Shown here: positions 6,988 through 15,443 of the stretch, one piece after another
How the letters are laid out: every line of letters begins with the position of its first letter
Numbering within the stretch: the stretch's first letter is position 1
Assembly (NCBI GenBank): GCA_963665505.1
Contig: OY762275.1
Span: 434,001-498,000 of the forward strand
Direction: 5' to 3'
DNA: 64,000 bases
From: QANA01 sp963665505
GTDB taxonomy: Bacteria; Bacillota; Clostridia; Christensenellales; Christensenellaceae
The notes under the pieces: generated by a model
Databases searched by the model: none
Told to the model about the DNA's origin: nothing
The model's input: the letters and a program-made list of their open reading frames with translations, nothing else
Position numbers and translations under genes: made by a program

Positions 6988-7815
6988 TTAAAAGGCTATT
7001 ATGATACCCCCGTAATTCGCGTACATCCCCGTTAATCCCCGTGTTGTAGTAAGGAGTATATCCTTAAAAGAATATTTTTCTTTTACAAGCATTTTAAACG
7101 AATCAATATATTTATTGTTGCAATGGCTGATTGCAAGAATTCGATCCGCAGTATTTTTACAATTTTCCCCGATTATTTCTGCGAGCTTTAAGAGGCTATT
7201 CTTCGATCCTTTAGCTTTTGAGTGGAGAACTATCTCGCCATGCTCGTTCCCCGCCATAAGCAGCCGTATGTTCAGTACACTGGCTATTAAACCTGTCACC
7301 CTATTCATTCTGCCGTTTTTCAGAAGATTTTCAAAGTCCTCAAGTACAAAGAACGTCCTAAGTCTTTTTATAAAGTCTTCAAGCTTCTGTATTATCTCTT
7401 TTTTATTCTGCCCGATATTCACTAAATCCCGCAGTTTTTTTACTACCAGCAATTGACCTGCAGCCGCACTTTTTGAGTCAAAAACATGCGCATCAATTTC
7501 CTTTTCATTTAATATTCCTTTTGCTACCAAGGCACTGTTGTATGAGCCGGATAATTTTGAGGATAGAGTTACAATAAAGTTTATTTTCCCCTTTTCACAT
7601 TTTTCCATAAAATCATATGGAGATGGACATGATGACCTCGGCGGCTCTTTATGTCTATGCATTTCTGCCAGGAAATTTTCAACATTCAAATTCTCGTCGT
7701 CTTTGTATGTCATATTACCCAATGTCATTGAGAGAGGTGCTATTTCAATGGCTAATTCTTTTTTTAACACCGGCGTTAAATCACAACCACTGTCAGATAC
7801 AATTTTATATTCCAT
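6988..7815 (-). CDS. DegV family fatty-acid-binding protein
   Basis: 275 residues, full family length. It starts KIVSDSGCDLTPVLKKEL and carries PPRSSCPSPYDF, FIVTLSSKLSGSYNSA (the Ser-rich fatty-acid carboxylate site), HVFDSKSAAAGQ and a KNGRMNRVTG motif. DegV/FakB proteins hold a fatty acid and present it to the FakA kinase for phospholipid synthesis; no fakA is in the window. It is transcribed leftwards with the zinc-ribbon and hemolysin III genes behind it, 76 bp apart. Confidence 0.9.
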   Translation of the reverse strand: MEYKIVSDSGCDLTPVLKKELAIEIAPLSMTLGNMTYKDDENLNVENFLAEMHRHKEPPRSSCPSPYDFMEKCEKGKINFIVTLSSKLSGSYNSALVAKGILNEKEIDAHVFDSKSAAAGQLLVVKKLRDLVNIGQNKKEIIQKLEDFIKRLRTFFVLEDFENLLKNGRMNRVTGLIASVLNIRLLMAGNEHGEIVLHSKAKGSKNSLLKLAEIIGENCKNTADRILAISHCNNKYIDSFKMLVKEKYSFKDILLTTTRGLTGMYANYGGIIIAF

Positions 7816-8144
7816 TTGCCCTTCTTTGCACTTTACTTCTAAGCGCTAAGCATAAGATTATTTTAGACCTTAAAAATTACTTTAGCCGTCGAATATTTTC
7901 AATCGAAACATTAGTGGAAGATTTGCGCAATACTTTTATACCATATATTTTGTTTTTTCAAGAATGATGGGTTTGGCGGTGGCCTTGGCTGTATGCTACC
8001 TATTCTTCTTTGCTGTTGCGGAAGCGGCTTTGGGCCGGGAGGCAGTTAACATACTAAGCTCAAAGTTTTTTACGCCAGAATATCATTTGATATTCTGGCG
8101 TAAAAAGATCCATTAATGCAGTTTCATTGGTATATTAAAAAACA
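7816..8144. other. Intergenic region with Gly/Cys-rich remnant and long palindrome
   Basis: At 7963-8030 the + strand reads NDGFGGGLGCMLPILLCCCG and SGFGPGGS then TAA, like the small Gly/Cys-rich membrane peptides common in Firmicutes, but no start codon precedes it in frame. At 8067-8106 there is a perfect 19-bp-arm palindrome centred on ACGCCAGAATATCA; T precedes and A follows on both strands, so it is not a standard terminator. Confidence 0.5.
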
Positions 8145-8459
8145 TCAACATTGAAAAATGCGATCTGCAGTGCGGCAGGCTTCGATTTCACGGTCTGTAA
8201 GAAAAATAACAGACATGGCATCAATATCTTTGGAAATCCTATACTTTTCATTGCTTTGATTTTTTTTACATGCTGAGTTATTATTCACCCACCGAAGAAG
8301 GCCGTTTTTATCCAGATCCGCAATGGATGGTTCTTCACTATCGCATTGACAAAACACAGCCAGCTCTTCATTACCCAGCGGATTAAATCTTGTTCCGCTG
8401 CATAACAAAATCCGAATAAAATATTGGCCCTTGCTCTTTCTAGCACCACCTTGGATCAT
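8145..8459 (-). CDS. Unknown 104-residue protein
   Basis: The start has GAGGTAA six bases upstream. The protein contains CSGTRFNPLGN, ADLDKNGLLRWVNNNSACKK and a C-terminal TDREIEACRTADRIFQC. No family is recognised, and there is no signal peptide or membrane span. Coding quality is modest. A minus-strand hairpin terminator lies upstream at 8535-8570, so it probably has its own promoter or a terminated leader. Confidence 0.4.
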   Translation of the reverse strand: MIQGGARKSKGQYFIRILLCSGTRFNPLGNEELAVFCQCDSEEPSIADLDKNGLLRWVNNNSACKKNQSNEKYRISKDIDAMSVIFLTDREIEACRTADRIFQC

Positions 8460-8534
8460 TCGCTTACCTCGTTTTTCCTCTCATTCTCCTGCAGAATGTT
8501 TCATAGTCACCTTGTTCTCGATGGGCTCCCTTCA

Positions 8535-8570
8535 AAATAAAAACAGGAATCTCATATCCAATGAGATTCC
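8535..8570 (-). terminator. Rho-independent terminator, leftward
   Basis: Stem GGAATCTCAT/ATGAGATTCC (8546-8570) followed on the minus strand by CTGTTTTTATTTT. No minus-strand gene is visible to its right before 9248, so it ends an unseen transcript or acts in the leader of the gene at 8145-8459. Confidence 0.6.
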
Positions 8571-9248
8571 CGCCTGATTCCTTTAACAAAACCAAACTAC
8601 TCAAAAATATCTACATATTTATTATATCCTATATAATGGTGTTTGTAAACTCGTCATTGGATTATCGAAGCTTGATATCTTCCAAAAACCTTTTATGCTT
8701 ATTGACTTTGGATGTCTTTTATTCTTTTTTACCTGTTTATTCTAAAAATCCCCCAATTCTCTATAGAAGGGATATGGGTGAAATAACTATATAAGAAAAA
8801 CCCGACACATGTTTCAATATTACCTACAATCAAAATCAGTAATGAAAAATATAAAATTGTAATAATGTATGCCATTGGGGATTGCCTGGCTATTTATTCG
8901 CTACCGGTATCATATGTTACGGTTGTTTTATTGTCTGGTTAAGAAAGGCAAAACGCCATGGTTACGATGCGGTCTTTACAAACAGTAAAAACTAATATAT
9001 AATTATTATTATATTATAAGTATTGTTTGCGCATAGCCGCAAAGCATTCCATGAAAAGAATCGCGCTTTTGACAAGTCGTATTTTTAATATACCAGTGCG
9101 GGGAATTGTGGCTCGCACGGCGCAATGGGGCTTTCCGGCTCCGGCGTAAAGATGCGAACTTGTGGCGAAATATCAGATTCGAAAGACTTTGCTATATCCG
9201 GCAGGGCCTTTATTTTTTATGTAAACACCGGAAAAGAAAGAGGAAAAT
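8571..9248. other. Long intergenic region before the helicase
   Basis: About 680 bp, very AT-rich. A + strand frame at 8872-8994 reads CHWGLPGYLFATGIICYGCF and IVWLRKAKRHGYDAVF, a small membrane-protein-like fragment with no start. The last 200 bp form the helicase leader, which is more GC-rich (for example 9095-9160). No RNA family is recognised. Confidence 0.4.
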
Positions 9249-10352
9249 TTGAAATACTTTGAATTACTCTCGGAAGAGATGAAAGCCACGCTTAAACAAG
9301 TGGGCTTTACCAACCCTATGCCTATTCAGGAAAAAACCCTGGAATTAATTTTTGGCAAGAGGGACATCATGGGCATCGCCCAGACAGGAACGGGCAAGAC
9401 GGCGGCATTTGCCGTGCCCATTATTGAAAAAACATTTACAAACAACCGTAGGACGCAGACGCTTGTGCTTTGCCCCACTCGTGAGCTTGCGCTGCAGACC
9501 ACGGACGTGTTCCGTGCGCTTTCTGCGCATACGAAAATTCGCACAGTCAGCGTTTATGGCGGGCAAGCGGCAAGTGTACAGATTCGTGCTATCCGCGCGG
9601 GTGCACAGATTGTCGTGGGAACGCCCGGCAGAGTCAAGGACCTAATCGGGCGCAATGTGCTAAAGCTGCAAAACATTCGCACCATGGTGCTGGATGAGGC
9701 GGACGAGATGCTGAGCTTCGGGTTTCTGCCCGATATTACGGCCATACTTTCACAGGTTATGGGTGAGCACCAGACGCTCTTGTTTTCGGCAACCATGAAC
9801 AAAGCGGTATCGAGTGTTGTCAAACGGTTTCAGCATGATGCCGTACGGATACAGGTCAGCGATTGCAACAAGCCTGCCGCGAATGTCAAACAGTCGTATC
9901 TGGCCATCGGTTCACGCAATAAATGTAAAGCAGTACAGAGCCTGATCCGCAAGGACAAACCGCGGCTAACGCTTGTGTTCTGTAATACGAAACGTCAAGT
10001 GAGAATGCTTAATAGGCTGCTTAATGATCAGGGATTGTCTGCAGGTTGTCTACATGGCGATTTGAGTCAGCATCAGCGCGATACCGCCATGGACGCATTT
10101 CGCAAGGGAAAAATGAACGTGATGATCGCCACAGACGTAGCGGCGCGGGGCATCGATGTAAAGGAGATTGATCTTGTCATCAACTACGATATTCCCGAAA
10201 AGATAGAATACTATGTGCACCGCATTGGCCGTACGGGCCGAGCGGGGCATTCGGGGCGGGCGTGCACACTGGTAAGCCCGCAGGACTGTGGAGGCATTGC
10301 TAACATTGAACGGTATTTTGGCATAAAGATCATCAAAGAAAAAGCAATGTAA
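9249..10352 (+). CDS. DEAD-box ATP-dependent RNA helicase
   Basis: 367 residues starting at TTG with GAGGAAAA just upstream. All helicase motifs are present in order: Q motif (GFTNPMPIQ), I AQTGTGKT, Ia PTRELALQ, Ib TPGR, II DEAD, III SAT, IV VFCNT, V ATDVAARGID and VI HRIGRTGR. It is a short CshA/DeaD-like enzyme lacking the long C-terminal RNA-binding extension; it ends shortly after motif VI (IKIIKEKAM). Such proteins unwind RNA in ribosome assembly and mRNA decay, especially in the cold. The long leader may carry regulation. A good terminator follows at once. Confidence 0.95.
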   Translation: MKYFELLSEEMKATLKQVGFTNPMPIQEKTLELIFGKRDIMGIAQTGTGKTAAFAVPIIEKTFTNNRRTQTLVLCPTRELALQTTDVFRALSAHTKIRTVSVYGGQAASVQIRAIRAGAQIVVGTPGRVKDLIGRNVLKLQNIRTMVLDEADEMLSFGFLPDITAILSQVMGEHQTLLFSATMNKAVSSVVKRFQHDAVRIQVSDCNKPAANVKQSYLAIGSRNKCKAVQSLIRKDKPRLTLVFCNTKRQVRMLNRLLNDQGLSAGCLHGDLSQHQRDTAMDAFRKGKMNVMIATDVAARGIDVKEIDLVINYDIPEKIEYYVHRIGRTGRAGHSGRACTLVSPQDCGGIANIERYFGIKIIKEKAM

Positions 10353-10358
10353 GATAAG

Positions 10359-10388
10359 AGGGGCTGCCCCCAAGGCAGCCCTTTATTT
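10359..10388 (+). terminator. Terminator after the helicase gene
   Basis: Stem GGGCTGCC/GGCAGCCC (10361-10381) followed by TTTATTT, seven bases after the helicase stop. Confidence 0.8.
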
Positions 10389-10548
10389 AAAACGATAAAA
10401 TTCATTCGTGTAAATGTGCGAAATATTCCATGAGTTTCACCCAAATACATTGTGCATCAATAAAATCGTCATTCGTTAATATTTTTTCGAAATTATCCCC
10501 TTACATACGGTAAATCATATTCTATAGTGTAGTCATGGAGGGAAGCCC

Positions 10549-11113
10549 ATGGCATTTATAGAGTTGATTGAAAAAATTTCCAACAGAACAGTCTTGCATA
10601 GACTATTATCTGAAAATCAGATATCTCCAAGGTATCCATTGCAATCATTGTGGATCTCCAAAAGTTTATCAAAGGACAAACAACCCTAAAGTATTCGACT
10701 GTAATGACTGCAAGAATACGTTCAGCCCATTCAAAGGGATCACCTTTGAAAAATCTTCCACGGATATGCGCAAGTGGTTTTACGCTGTCTATCTTTTCCT
10801 CAACAGCAAAAAAGGTATTTCCGGCCTTCAATTACAACATGAAATTGGGGTCATCTATAAAACGACATGGCGTATGCCTCAGCAAATCAGAGCCGCTATG
10901 GGTAATACAAAGCATAAAGAATTTATCGATACGATTGTTGAAATAGACGAAACATACATAGGCGGCAAACCACGCAAAGACCATGATCATCATAACGACG
11001 ATATACTTAAAGGCGCCGGAACAGGCACTAAAAGGGGCGGGGGCACAAGAAAGACACCCGTTGTCGGAGTTGTGGACAGACTTAATAAGAAAGTATTTGC
11101 AAAAATTGTTGTG
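10549..11113 (+). pseudogene. IS1595-family transposase, frameshifted and truncated
   Basis: The original start is ATG 10549 (AGGGAAGCCC upstream, MAFIELIE); a base shift in the A-run at about 10570 moves the frame to KKFPTEQSCIDYYLKIRYLQ. Then come the zinc ribbon HCNHCG ... FDCNDCKNTFS and the first parts of the DDE core, IVEIDETYIGGK and TPVVGVVD. The C-terminus with the last catalytic acid is missing: at 11113 the sequence switches exactly into the tRNA-Ser repeat, and the apparent continuation to 11449 is antisense tRNA and promoter. The truncation point marks a recombination junction. Confidence 0.85.
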
Positions 11114-11205
11114 CCTGCAATAAAAAAAGCCCATGAAAAGGGCTTATGGCGGAGATGGAGAGATTCGAACTCTCGAAACCGTTTTGCGGTTTACACGATT
11201 TCCAG
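11113..11205. repeat. 93-bp direct repeat (tRNA-Ser 3' half plus terminator), right copy
   Basis: Exact copy of 5270-5362, here as part of the complete tRNA. The left edge abuts the truncated transposase; the right edge is inside the anticodon loop. The two copies are 5,843 bp apart in the same orientation, as expected for attL and attR of an integrated element. Confidence 0.85.
11121..11145 (-). terminator. tRNA-Ser terminator
   Basis: On the minus strand GCCCTTTTCATGGGC is followed by seven T, starting two bases after the CCA end. An identical copy belongs to the repeat at 5270. Confidence 0.85.
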
Positions 11206-11239
11206 TCGTGCGCCCTCGACCAAGCTAGGCGACATCTCC
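11147..11239 (-). tRNA. tRNA-Ser (anticodon GGA)
   Basis: A complete 93-nt class II tRNA with encoded CCA. The acceptor stem is GGAGATG/CATCTCC with G discriminator; the anticodon stem CACGA/TCGTG holds loop CTGGAAA (GGA, reading UCC and UCU); a long variable arm is built around AAACCGCAAAACGGTTT; the T arm contains GTTCGAATC. It is transcribed leftwards from a perfect consensus promoter at 11329-11357. Its 3' half is duplicated at 5304-5362, so this tRNA is the probable integration target of a former island. Confidence 0.95.
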
Positions 11240-11328
11240 ACATGTGGTAAAGTAATAAAAGTATTCGTTTATAAGAGGCGTTTCCTAAAGTTCCCCCGGC
11301 CGCCTGCCACTATAAAAGCTACCACAAT

Positions 11329-11357
11329 ATTATACTGGCGCCTTCCACCTGTGTCAA
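11329..11357 (-). promoter_or_regulatory. Consensus sigma-A promoter of tRNA-Ser
   Basis: Minus strand: -35 TTGACA (11352-11357), 17-bp spacer, -10 TATAAT (11329-11334), a perfect match in both boxes, about 90 bp upstream of the mature tRNA. Confidence 0.85.
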
Positions 11358-11640
11358 TAGAGTTTTCGGCCGCACGTTCGCTTGCCACGACCGTAAGCAT
11401 GCCGTTTTCCCGTGGACGGGCATATTTTTTTGAACAAAAACCAGACTAGAGCAAGAGAAAGCAGAGGCAAAAACAAGCCTGTTGCCGATGGGTGAATATT
11501 TTCTGCGCCGACGAAGGAAACTTTGAGAAAATAGGATACGGATCGGAGAGAATACTTTCCTTACCAAAAATAACTGGTATAATGGGAAAGAGAAAACCGG
11601 TCCGGAAAGGACATATTTTTCAAGACGAGAGGAAAAAGAA

Positions 11641-12462
11641 ATGATTCAAGATATTGGGCCCCATCGGTTTGACAATGCTTTTAAAAAGAAGGAACCGATG
11701 GCTTCAGATTATGTTTTATATTATGAGGAAAATGCGATGCTTGTAAAGAAAAGTGGAGAGGGATTTGTGTTGCCCGATCTTGCGGAGTTTCCCAGAAAAC
11801 TGTGGCAACAGGGGGAATATTTGTTCTCCATCGACGGCGCAGGCTTCTATTTATTTTCCGAATTATCCGGTATAGAGGAACCTTTTGTGCTCTATCCCGT
11901 GCAAAGCATGCGGGATGTGAAGGAAAGATGGATGGGGTTCGCCGGCGTAACGGGTTGGCAGCTCAGCCGCTGGGAAAGTTCACACCGGTTCTGCAGCCGG
12001 TGCGGCAACCGGATGGCGCCCAGCACACAGGAACGCGCGCTCGTTTGCCCCGTTTGCGGCTGGACGGAATACCCCAGGATATCGCCGGCTGTTATCGTCG
12101 CGGTTTCCGATGGCGACAGGCTGCTCATGATACGGGGGAAAAAGTCGGCTTCCGGCCACTATCACTTGGTGGCGGGGTATGTGGAGATCGGGGAAACATT
12201 CGAACAGGCGGTGGCCCGAGAAGTATACGAAGAAGTCGGGATACGGGTAAAAAATATTCGGTATTATAAAAGCCAGCCCTGGTCTTTTTCCGATACGATC
12301 ATGGTCGGCTTTACGGCGGAACTGACCGGTGCCGATGCGCTCACATTGCAGGAAAGCGAAATCGGGGAGGCCGGATGGGTCCCCCGCACGGAGATCCCGG
12401 AAAGCACGTCGACGGCCAGTATCGGCAGCGAACTGATCAACAACTTTCGGGAAAGAACATAA
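11641..12462 (+). CDS. nudC: NAD+ diphosphatase (NADH pyrophosphatase)
   Basis: 273 residues. Layout matches NudC: an N-terminal unconserved domain, a four-Cys zinc ribbon (CSRCG ... CPVCG, about residues 120-140), then the Nudix domain with box GYVEIGETFEQAVAREVYEE and the NudC-specific SQPWSF about 20 residues after the box. The enzyme hydrolyses NAD(H) to NMN(H) and AMP and removes NAD caps from RNA. Stop and downstream GH4 relic are almost contiguous. A TATAAT at 11578-11583 could be its -10, with a poor -35. Confidence 0.9.
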   Translation: MIQDIGPHRFDNAFKKKEPMASDYVLYYEENAMLVKKSGEGFVLPDLAEFPRKLWQQGEYLFSIDGAGFYLFSELSGIEEPFVLYPVQSMRDVKERWMGFAGVTGWQLSRWESSHRFCSRCGNRMAPSTQERALVCPVCGWTEYPRISPAVIVAVSDGDRLLMIRGKKSASGHYHLVAGYVEIGETFEQAVAREVYEEVGIRVKNIRYYKSQPWSFSDTIMVGFTAELTGADALTLQESEIGEAGWVPRTEIPESTSTASIGSELINNFRERT

Positions 12463-12465
12463 AAC

Positions 12466-12872
12466 AAAAGGAAAAAATAGCGGAAGCCGAAGATCGCGGT
12501 CATCGGCGTGGGGCGCGTAAGTTTTGGTTTGACGAATTCGGGGCGATCCTTCGGACGGAAGCGCTGCACGGCAACACGTTCTGCCTATGTGATCTGAATG
12601 AATTGGGGCTTGCACAGATACGCTTGCTGGCGGAAAGGATCAACAGGGAATGGGGCGCCGGTATGCGGATAGAAGCTTCCGCGGACAGACGCAGCCTTTT
12701 GCCGGGGCGGACTTTGTTCTTTTGTCCGTGGCCGCGGCGGTGGAAGGAGACCGTGGTTGGCCCTGCAGGCGCTAGCGCCTGACCCGATGATCGACGACCT
12801 GGACGTGGCAAAGGGGATATTACAGGACAGGCTTGCAGCGTTTGGGCCGTATCTTCCCCAGTTTTTTAAATA
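12466..12872 (+). pseudogene. Glycoside hydrolase family 4 gene, internally deleted
   Basis: Three pieces of a GH4 (NAD- and Mn-dependent glycosidase) gene remain: a nucleotide-binding start of the VIGVGRVSFGLT type near 12497; AILRTEALHGNTFCLCDLNE and IRLLAERINREWGAGMRIEA up to ADFVLLSVAAAVEGDR; and the very C-terminus PDPMIDDLDVAKGI ... FGPYLPQFFK. Frames shift at about 12530, 12710 and 12765, and the central approximately 300 codons, including the metal site, are gone. A sugar-using gene was lost here. Confidence 0.75.
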
Positions 12873-12879
12873 AATTCAA

Positions 12880-12908
12880 TAAAAAACAGCGGTTATGGAA
12901 AACCGCTG
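12880..12908 (-). terminator. Terminator after the aldo/keto reductase
   Basis: Minus strand stem AGCGGTTTTCC...AACCGCT (12888-12907) followed by GTTTTTTATT, 16 bp beyond the reductase stop at 12924. Confidence 0.75.
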
Positions 12909-12923
12909 GCCATTGGCAGAAGA

Positions 12924-14102
12924 TCAGAATTTATAAAACAATTTCGCCCCTTTTTTGATAAGCGAGTAAAGGGGGGTCTCTATTTTTTTGCGGACGCGTT
13001 CCAGTTCCTTCCGGATGGGAAGTTTTTGGGGGCAACGGGTTTCGCACCGTCCGCATTTCACGCAAACGGAAGCCGAAGTGGGCTTGGCCTTGAGCGTTGT
13101 GCACATCAGGTATTCTTTAAATCCGATGTACCGGCTTTCCGTATACAGGTCATTGTAACACCTGAAGCAGACCGGAATATCGACGCCCGCGGGACAGGGC
13201 ATACAATACCCGCATCCCGTGCAATTGATTTTAGCGGCGCTGTCGATGATTTTTTTCGCTTTATCCAGAACGGCCAGTTCTTTTTCGGAGAGCAGGTTTT
13301 CCCGGGGAAAGGAAGCGATCCGCGTGTTTTCGAGCACCTGTTCGAGGGCATTCATGCCCGAAAGCACGACGCCCACTTCTTTTTGCCGCCACAGCCAACG
13401 CAAACCCCATTCGGCCGGGCTCCAGTCCGGGTGAGCGGCCTGTAGCATCTTTTTTGCCGCTTTGGGCAGGTTGTTGGCGAGGCGGCCGCCTTTGAGCGGC
13501 TCCATGATGACAACAAGCAGGCCTTTTTCGGCGGCATATTGCAATCCGCCGACGCCGGCCTGCGCATATTCGTCCATATAATTATATTGGATCTGACAAA
13601 AATCCCAAGGATAGGCATCGACAAGCGAAATGAAGCTGTGCGTGCCGCCATGAAAGGAAAACCCGACGTTGCGGATCTGACCGGACTTTTTCTTGGAAGC
13701 GATCCATTCCCGGATACCCAGGTTGCACAAACGTTCCCAGGTGGGGATGCCGGGCAACATATGCATCAGGTAGTAATCGATATGGTCGGTCTGCAGCCGC
13801 TGCAGTTCTTCCGAAAAGATCCGTTCGATATCCTCCGTTTTATGCAGAAGATAGTGGGGCAGTTTGGTGGCGATGTTTACTTTGCCCCGAAGCCCTTTGG
13901 ACAAAAACTTCCCCAGCGTCACTTCGTTCCCCGGGTAGATATAGGCCGTATCGAAGTAGTTCACGCCGCGTTCTATGGCGGCAGACATCTCGCTTTCCGC
14001 TTTTGCCTGGTCGATGCTTGTTCCTTTTTTGGTAAAGCGCAGGCAGCCGTACCCGAGGATAGAAAGCGTATCGTTGGTTTTGGGGTTTACCACATAATTC
14101 AT
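12924..14102 (-). CDS. Aldo/keto reductase with ferredoxin-like C-terminal domain
   Basis: 392 residues from the ATG at 14102 (MNYVVNPKTND). An aldo/keto reductase barrel (YGCLRF, YFDTAYIYPGNE with the catalytic Asp-Tyr, KLPHY, YYLMHML) fills about 1-290. It is followed by a Cys-rich tail, CTGCGYCMPCPAGVDIP ... CVKCGRCETRCPQKLPI, a 4Fe-4S ferredoxin-type domain. This fusion is widespread in anaerobes, substrate unknown; electrons may come from ferredoxin as well as NAD(P)H. Its gene lies 28 bp behind asd, so they are likely one transcript, but a shared pathway is not evident. Confidence 0.9.
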   Translation of the reverse strand: MNYVVNPKTNDTLSILGYGCLRFTKKGTSIDQAKAESEMSAAIERGVNYFDTAYIYPGNEVTLGKFLSKGLRGKVNIATKLPHYLLHKTEDIERIFSEELQRLQTDHIDYYLMHMLPGIPTWERLCNLGIREWIASKKKSGQIRNVGFSFHGGTHSFISLVDAYPWDFCQIQYNYMDEYAQAGVGGLQYAAEKGLLVVIMEPLKGGRLANNLPKAAKKMLQAAHPDWSPAEWGLRWLWRQKEVGVVLSGMNALEQVLENTRIASFPRENLLSEKELAVLDKAKKIIDSAAKINCTGCGYCMPCPAGVDIPVCFRCYNDLYTESRYIGFKEYLMCTTLKAKPTSASVCVKCGRCETRCPQKLPIRKELERVRKKIETPLYSLIKKGAKLFYKF

Positions 14103-14130
14103 GGGGATCCTTTTGAAAAGCAGAGTGTCC

Positions 14131-15210
14131 TTAATCCAGATAGCCCTGTTTTGCCAGCAGTTCCGCCGTGAGCACGCCGCCGCCGGCCGCACCTCTGAGT
14201 GTATTGTGGGACAGGCAGACGAATTTATAATCGTATTGCGTGTCTTCCCGCAGCCGCCCGATGGAAACGGCCATGCCGTTTTCCAGATTCCGTTCCGATT
14301 TCATCTGGGGACGGTCATTTTCTTCAAAATAATGCAAAAATTGTTTGGGCGCAGTGGGCAGCGCAAGTTTCTGCGCGGGACTCTGGAACTCCGCCCAGGC
14401 CTTCTTGATCTCTTCTATGGAGGGCTTGTGCTTGAAGGATACGAAAACAGCCGCCAGATGGCCGTCGCTCACCGGCACCCGTATGCATTGGGTCGTGATG
14501 GAGATGTCTTTCATGGGGATGATGGCGCCGTTCTCAATATGCCCCCAGATCTTCAGGGGTTCTATTTCGCTTTTTTGTTCCTCACCGCCGATGAACGGGA
14601 TGACGTTATCTTCCATTTCGGGCCAGGTTGCAAATGTTTTGCCGGCGCCCGAGATGGCCTGGTATGTACAGGCAAGGACTTTTGTGATGCCGAATTCCAG
14701 CAACGGATGCAGCGCGGGCACATAGCATTGGATGGAGCAGTTGGGCTTCACCGCGATAAAGCCTTTTTTAGTACCCAGCCGTTTTCTCTGGAAGGGGATG
14801 ATCCCGGTATGCTCCCCGTTCAATTCGGGGATAATCATGGGGACGTCCGTTACGCCCCTGTAAGCGGAGTTGTTGGATATGACCGGGCATTCCGCCTTCG
14901 CGTAACTTTCTTCCAGCGCACGGATCTGGTCTTTGGGCATATTAACGGCACAGAAAACAAAATCGACCAGGGCGATGATTTTTTGCCGGTCTTTGACCGC
15001 GTCCAGCACTGTCATATCGGCAACGTTTCCCGGGATCGGTTCGGGCATGACCCAACGGCCCCCGACTGCTTCCCGGTAAGGCATACCCGCCGAACGGGGC
15101 GAAGCCGCCAATGCAGTCAGATGGAACCAGGGATGTTTGTAAAGCAGAGTAATGAAGCGCTGGCCCACCATACCGGTTGCACCAATGACGGCGACATTGT
15201 ATTTTTTCAT
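14131..15210 (-). CDS. asd: Aspartate-semialdehyde dehydrogenase
   Basis: 359 residues; the start at 15210 (MKKYNVAVIGATGMVGQ) has GGGAGGAG eight bases upstream, so the longer in-frame extension is unlikely. NADP-binding GATGMVG is at the N-terminus; the active-site Cys lies in KPNCSIQC, with SGAGKTF and a later conserved His (SDGHLAAVF). The length and KPNCSIQC context indicate the fungal/archaeal-type enzyme found in many Clostridia rather than the E. coli type. It makes aspartate semialdehyde for lysine, threonine and methionine. It stands alone with the aldo/keto reductase; no dapA or lysC is nearby. Confidence 0.93.
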   Translation of the reverse strand: MKKYNVAVIGATGMVGQRFITLLYKHPWFHLTALAASPRSAGMPYREAVGGRWVMPEPIPGNVADMTVLDAVKDRQKIIALVDFVFCAVNMPKDQIRALEESYAKAECPVISNNSAYRGVTDVPMIIPELNGEHTGIIPFQRKRLGTKKGFIAVKPNCSIQCYVPALHPLLEFGITKVLACTYQAISGAGKTFATWPEMEDNVIPFIGGEEQKSEIEPLKIWGHIENGAIIPMKDISITTQCIRVPVSDGHLAAVFVSFKHKPSIEEIKKAWAEFQSPAQKLALPTAPKQFLHYFEENDRPQMKSERNLENGMAVSIGRLREDTQYDYKFVCLSHNTLRGAAGGGVLTAELLAKQGYLD

Positions 15211-15270
15211 GCATGTCTCCTCCCGATGTATATAAAAAATTTTAATATCCATAAAATATAATTTTGTAAT

Positions 15271-15299
15271 AGTATATACGCCGTTTATCAATTTTGCAA
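15271..15299 (-). promoter_or_regulatory. Promoter of asd
   Basis: Minus strand -35 TTGCAA (15294-15299), 17-bp spacer, -10 TATACT (15271-15276). The leader to the start codon is only about 55 nt, too short for a lysine riboswitch. Confidence 0.6.
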
Positions 15300-15443
15300 G
15301 AGGAACCGCTGGTAAAAGGCGTATTCTGCTTAAATATCATATGTATATAGTATACCTGAGAAATTAAAAATGTTAATCTCTCTCATCTATGGTATAATAA
15401 ATTTTAGAAATTCCGGACAGATACGGATGGGAAGGAGCAGCGT

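Noticed and set aside
8067..8106. Rho-independent terminator
   Set aside because: The stem is preceded by T and followed by A on both strands, the reverse of what termination needs.
10568..11449. A 293-residue protein as a single open frame
   Set aside because: The part after 11113 is antisense to tRNA-Ser and its promoter; it is a chance extension of a truncated transposase.
15211..15300. Lysine riboswitch upstream of asd
   Set aside because: The predicted leader is about 55 nt, far shorter than a lysine riboswitch.
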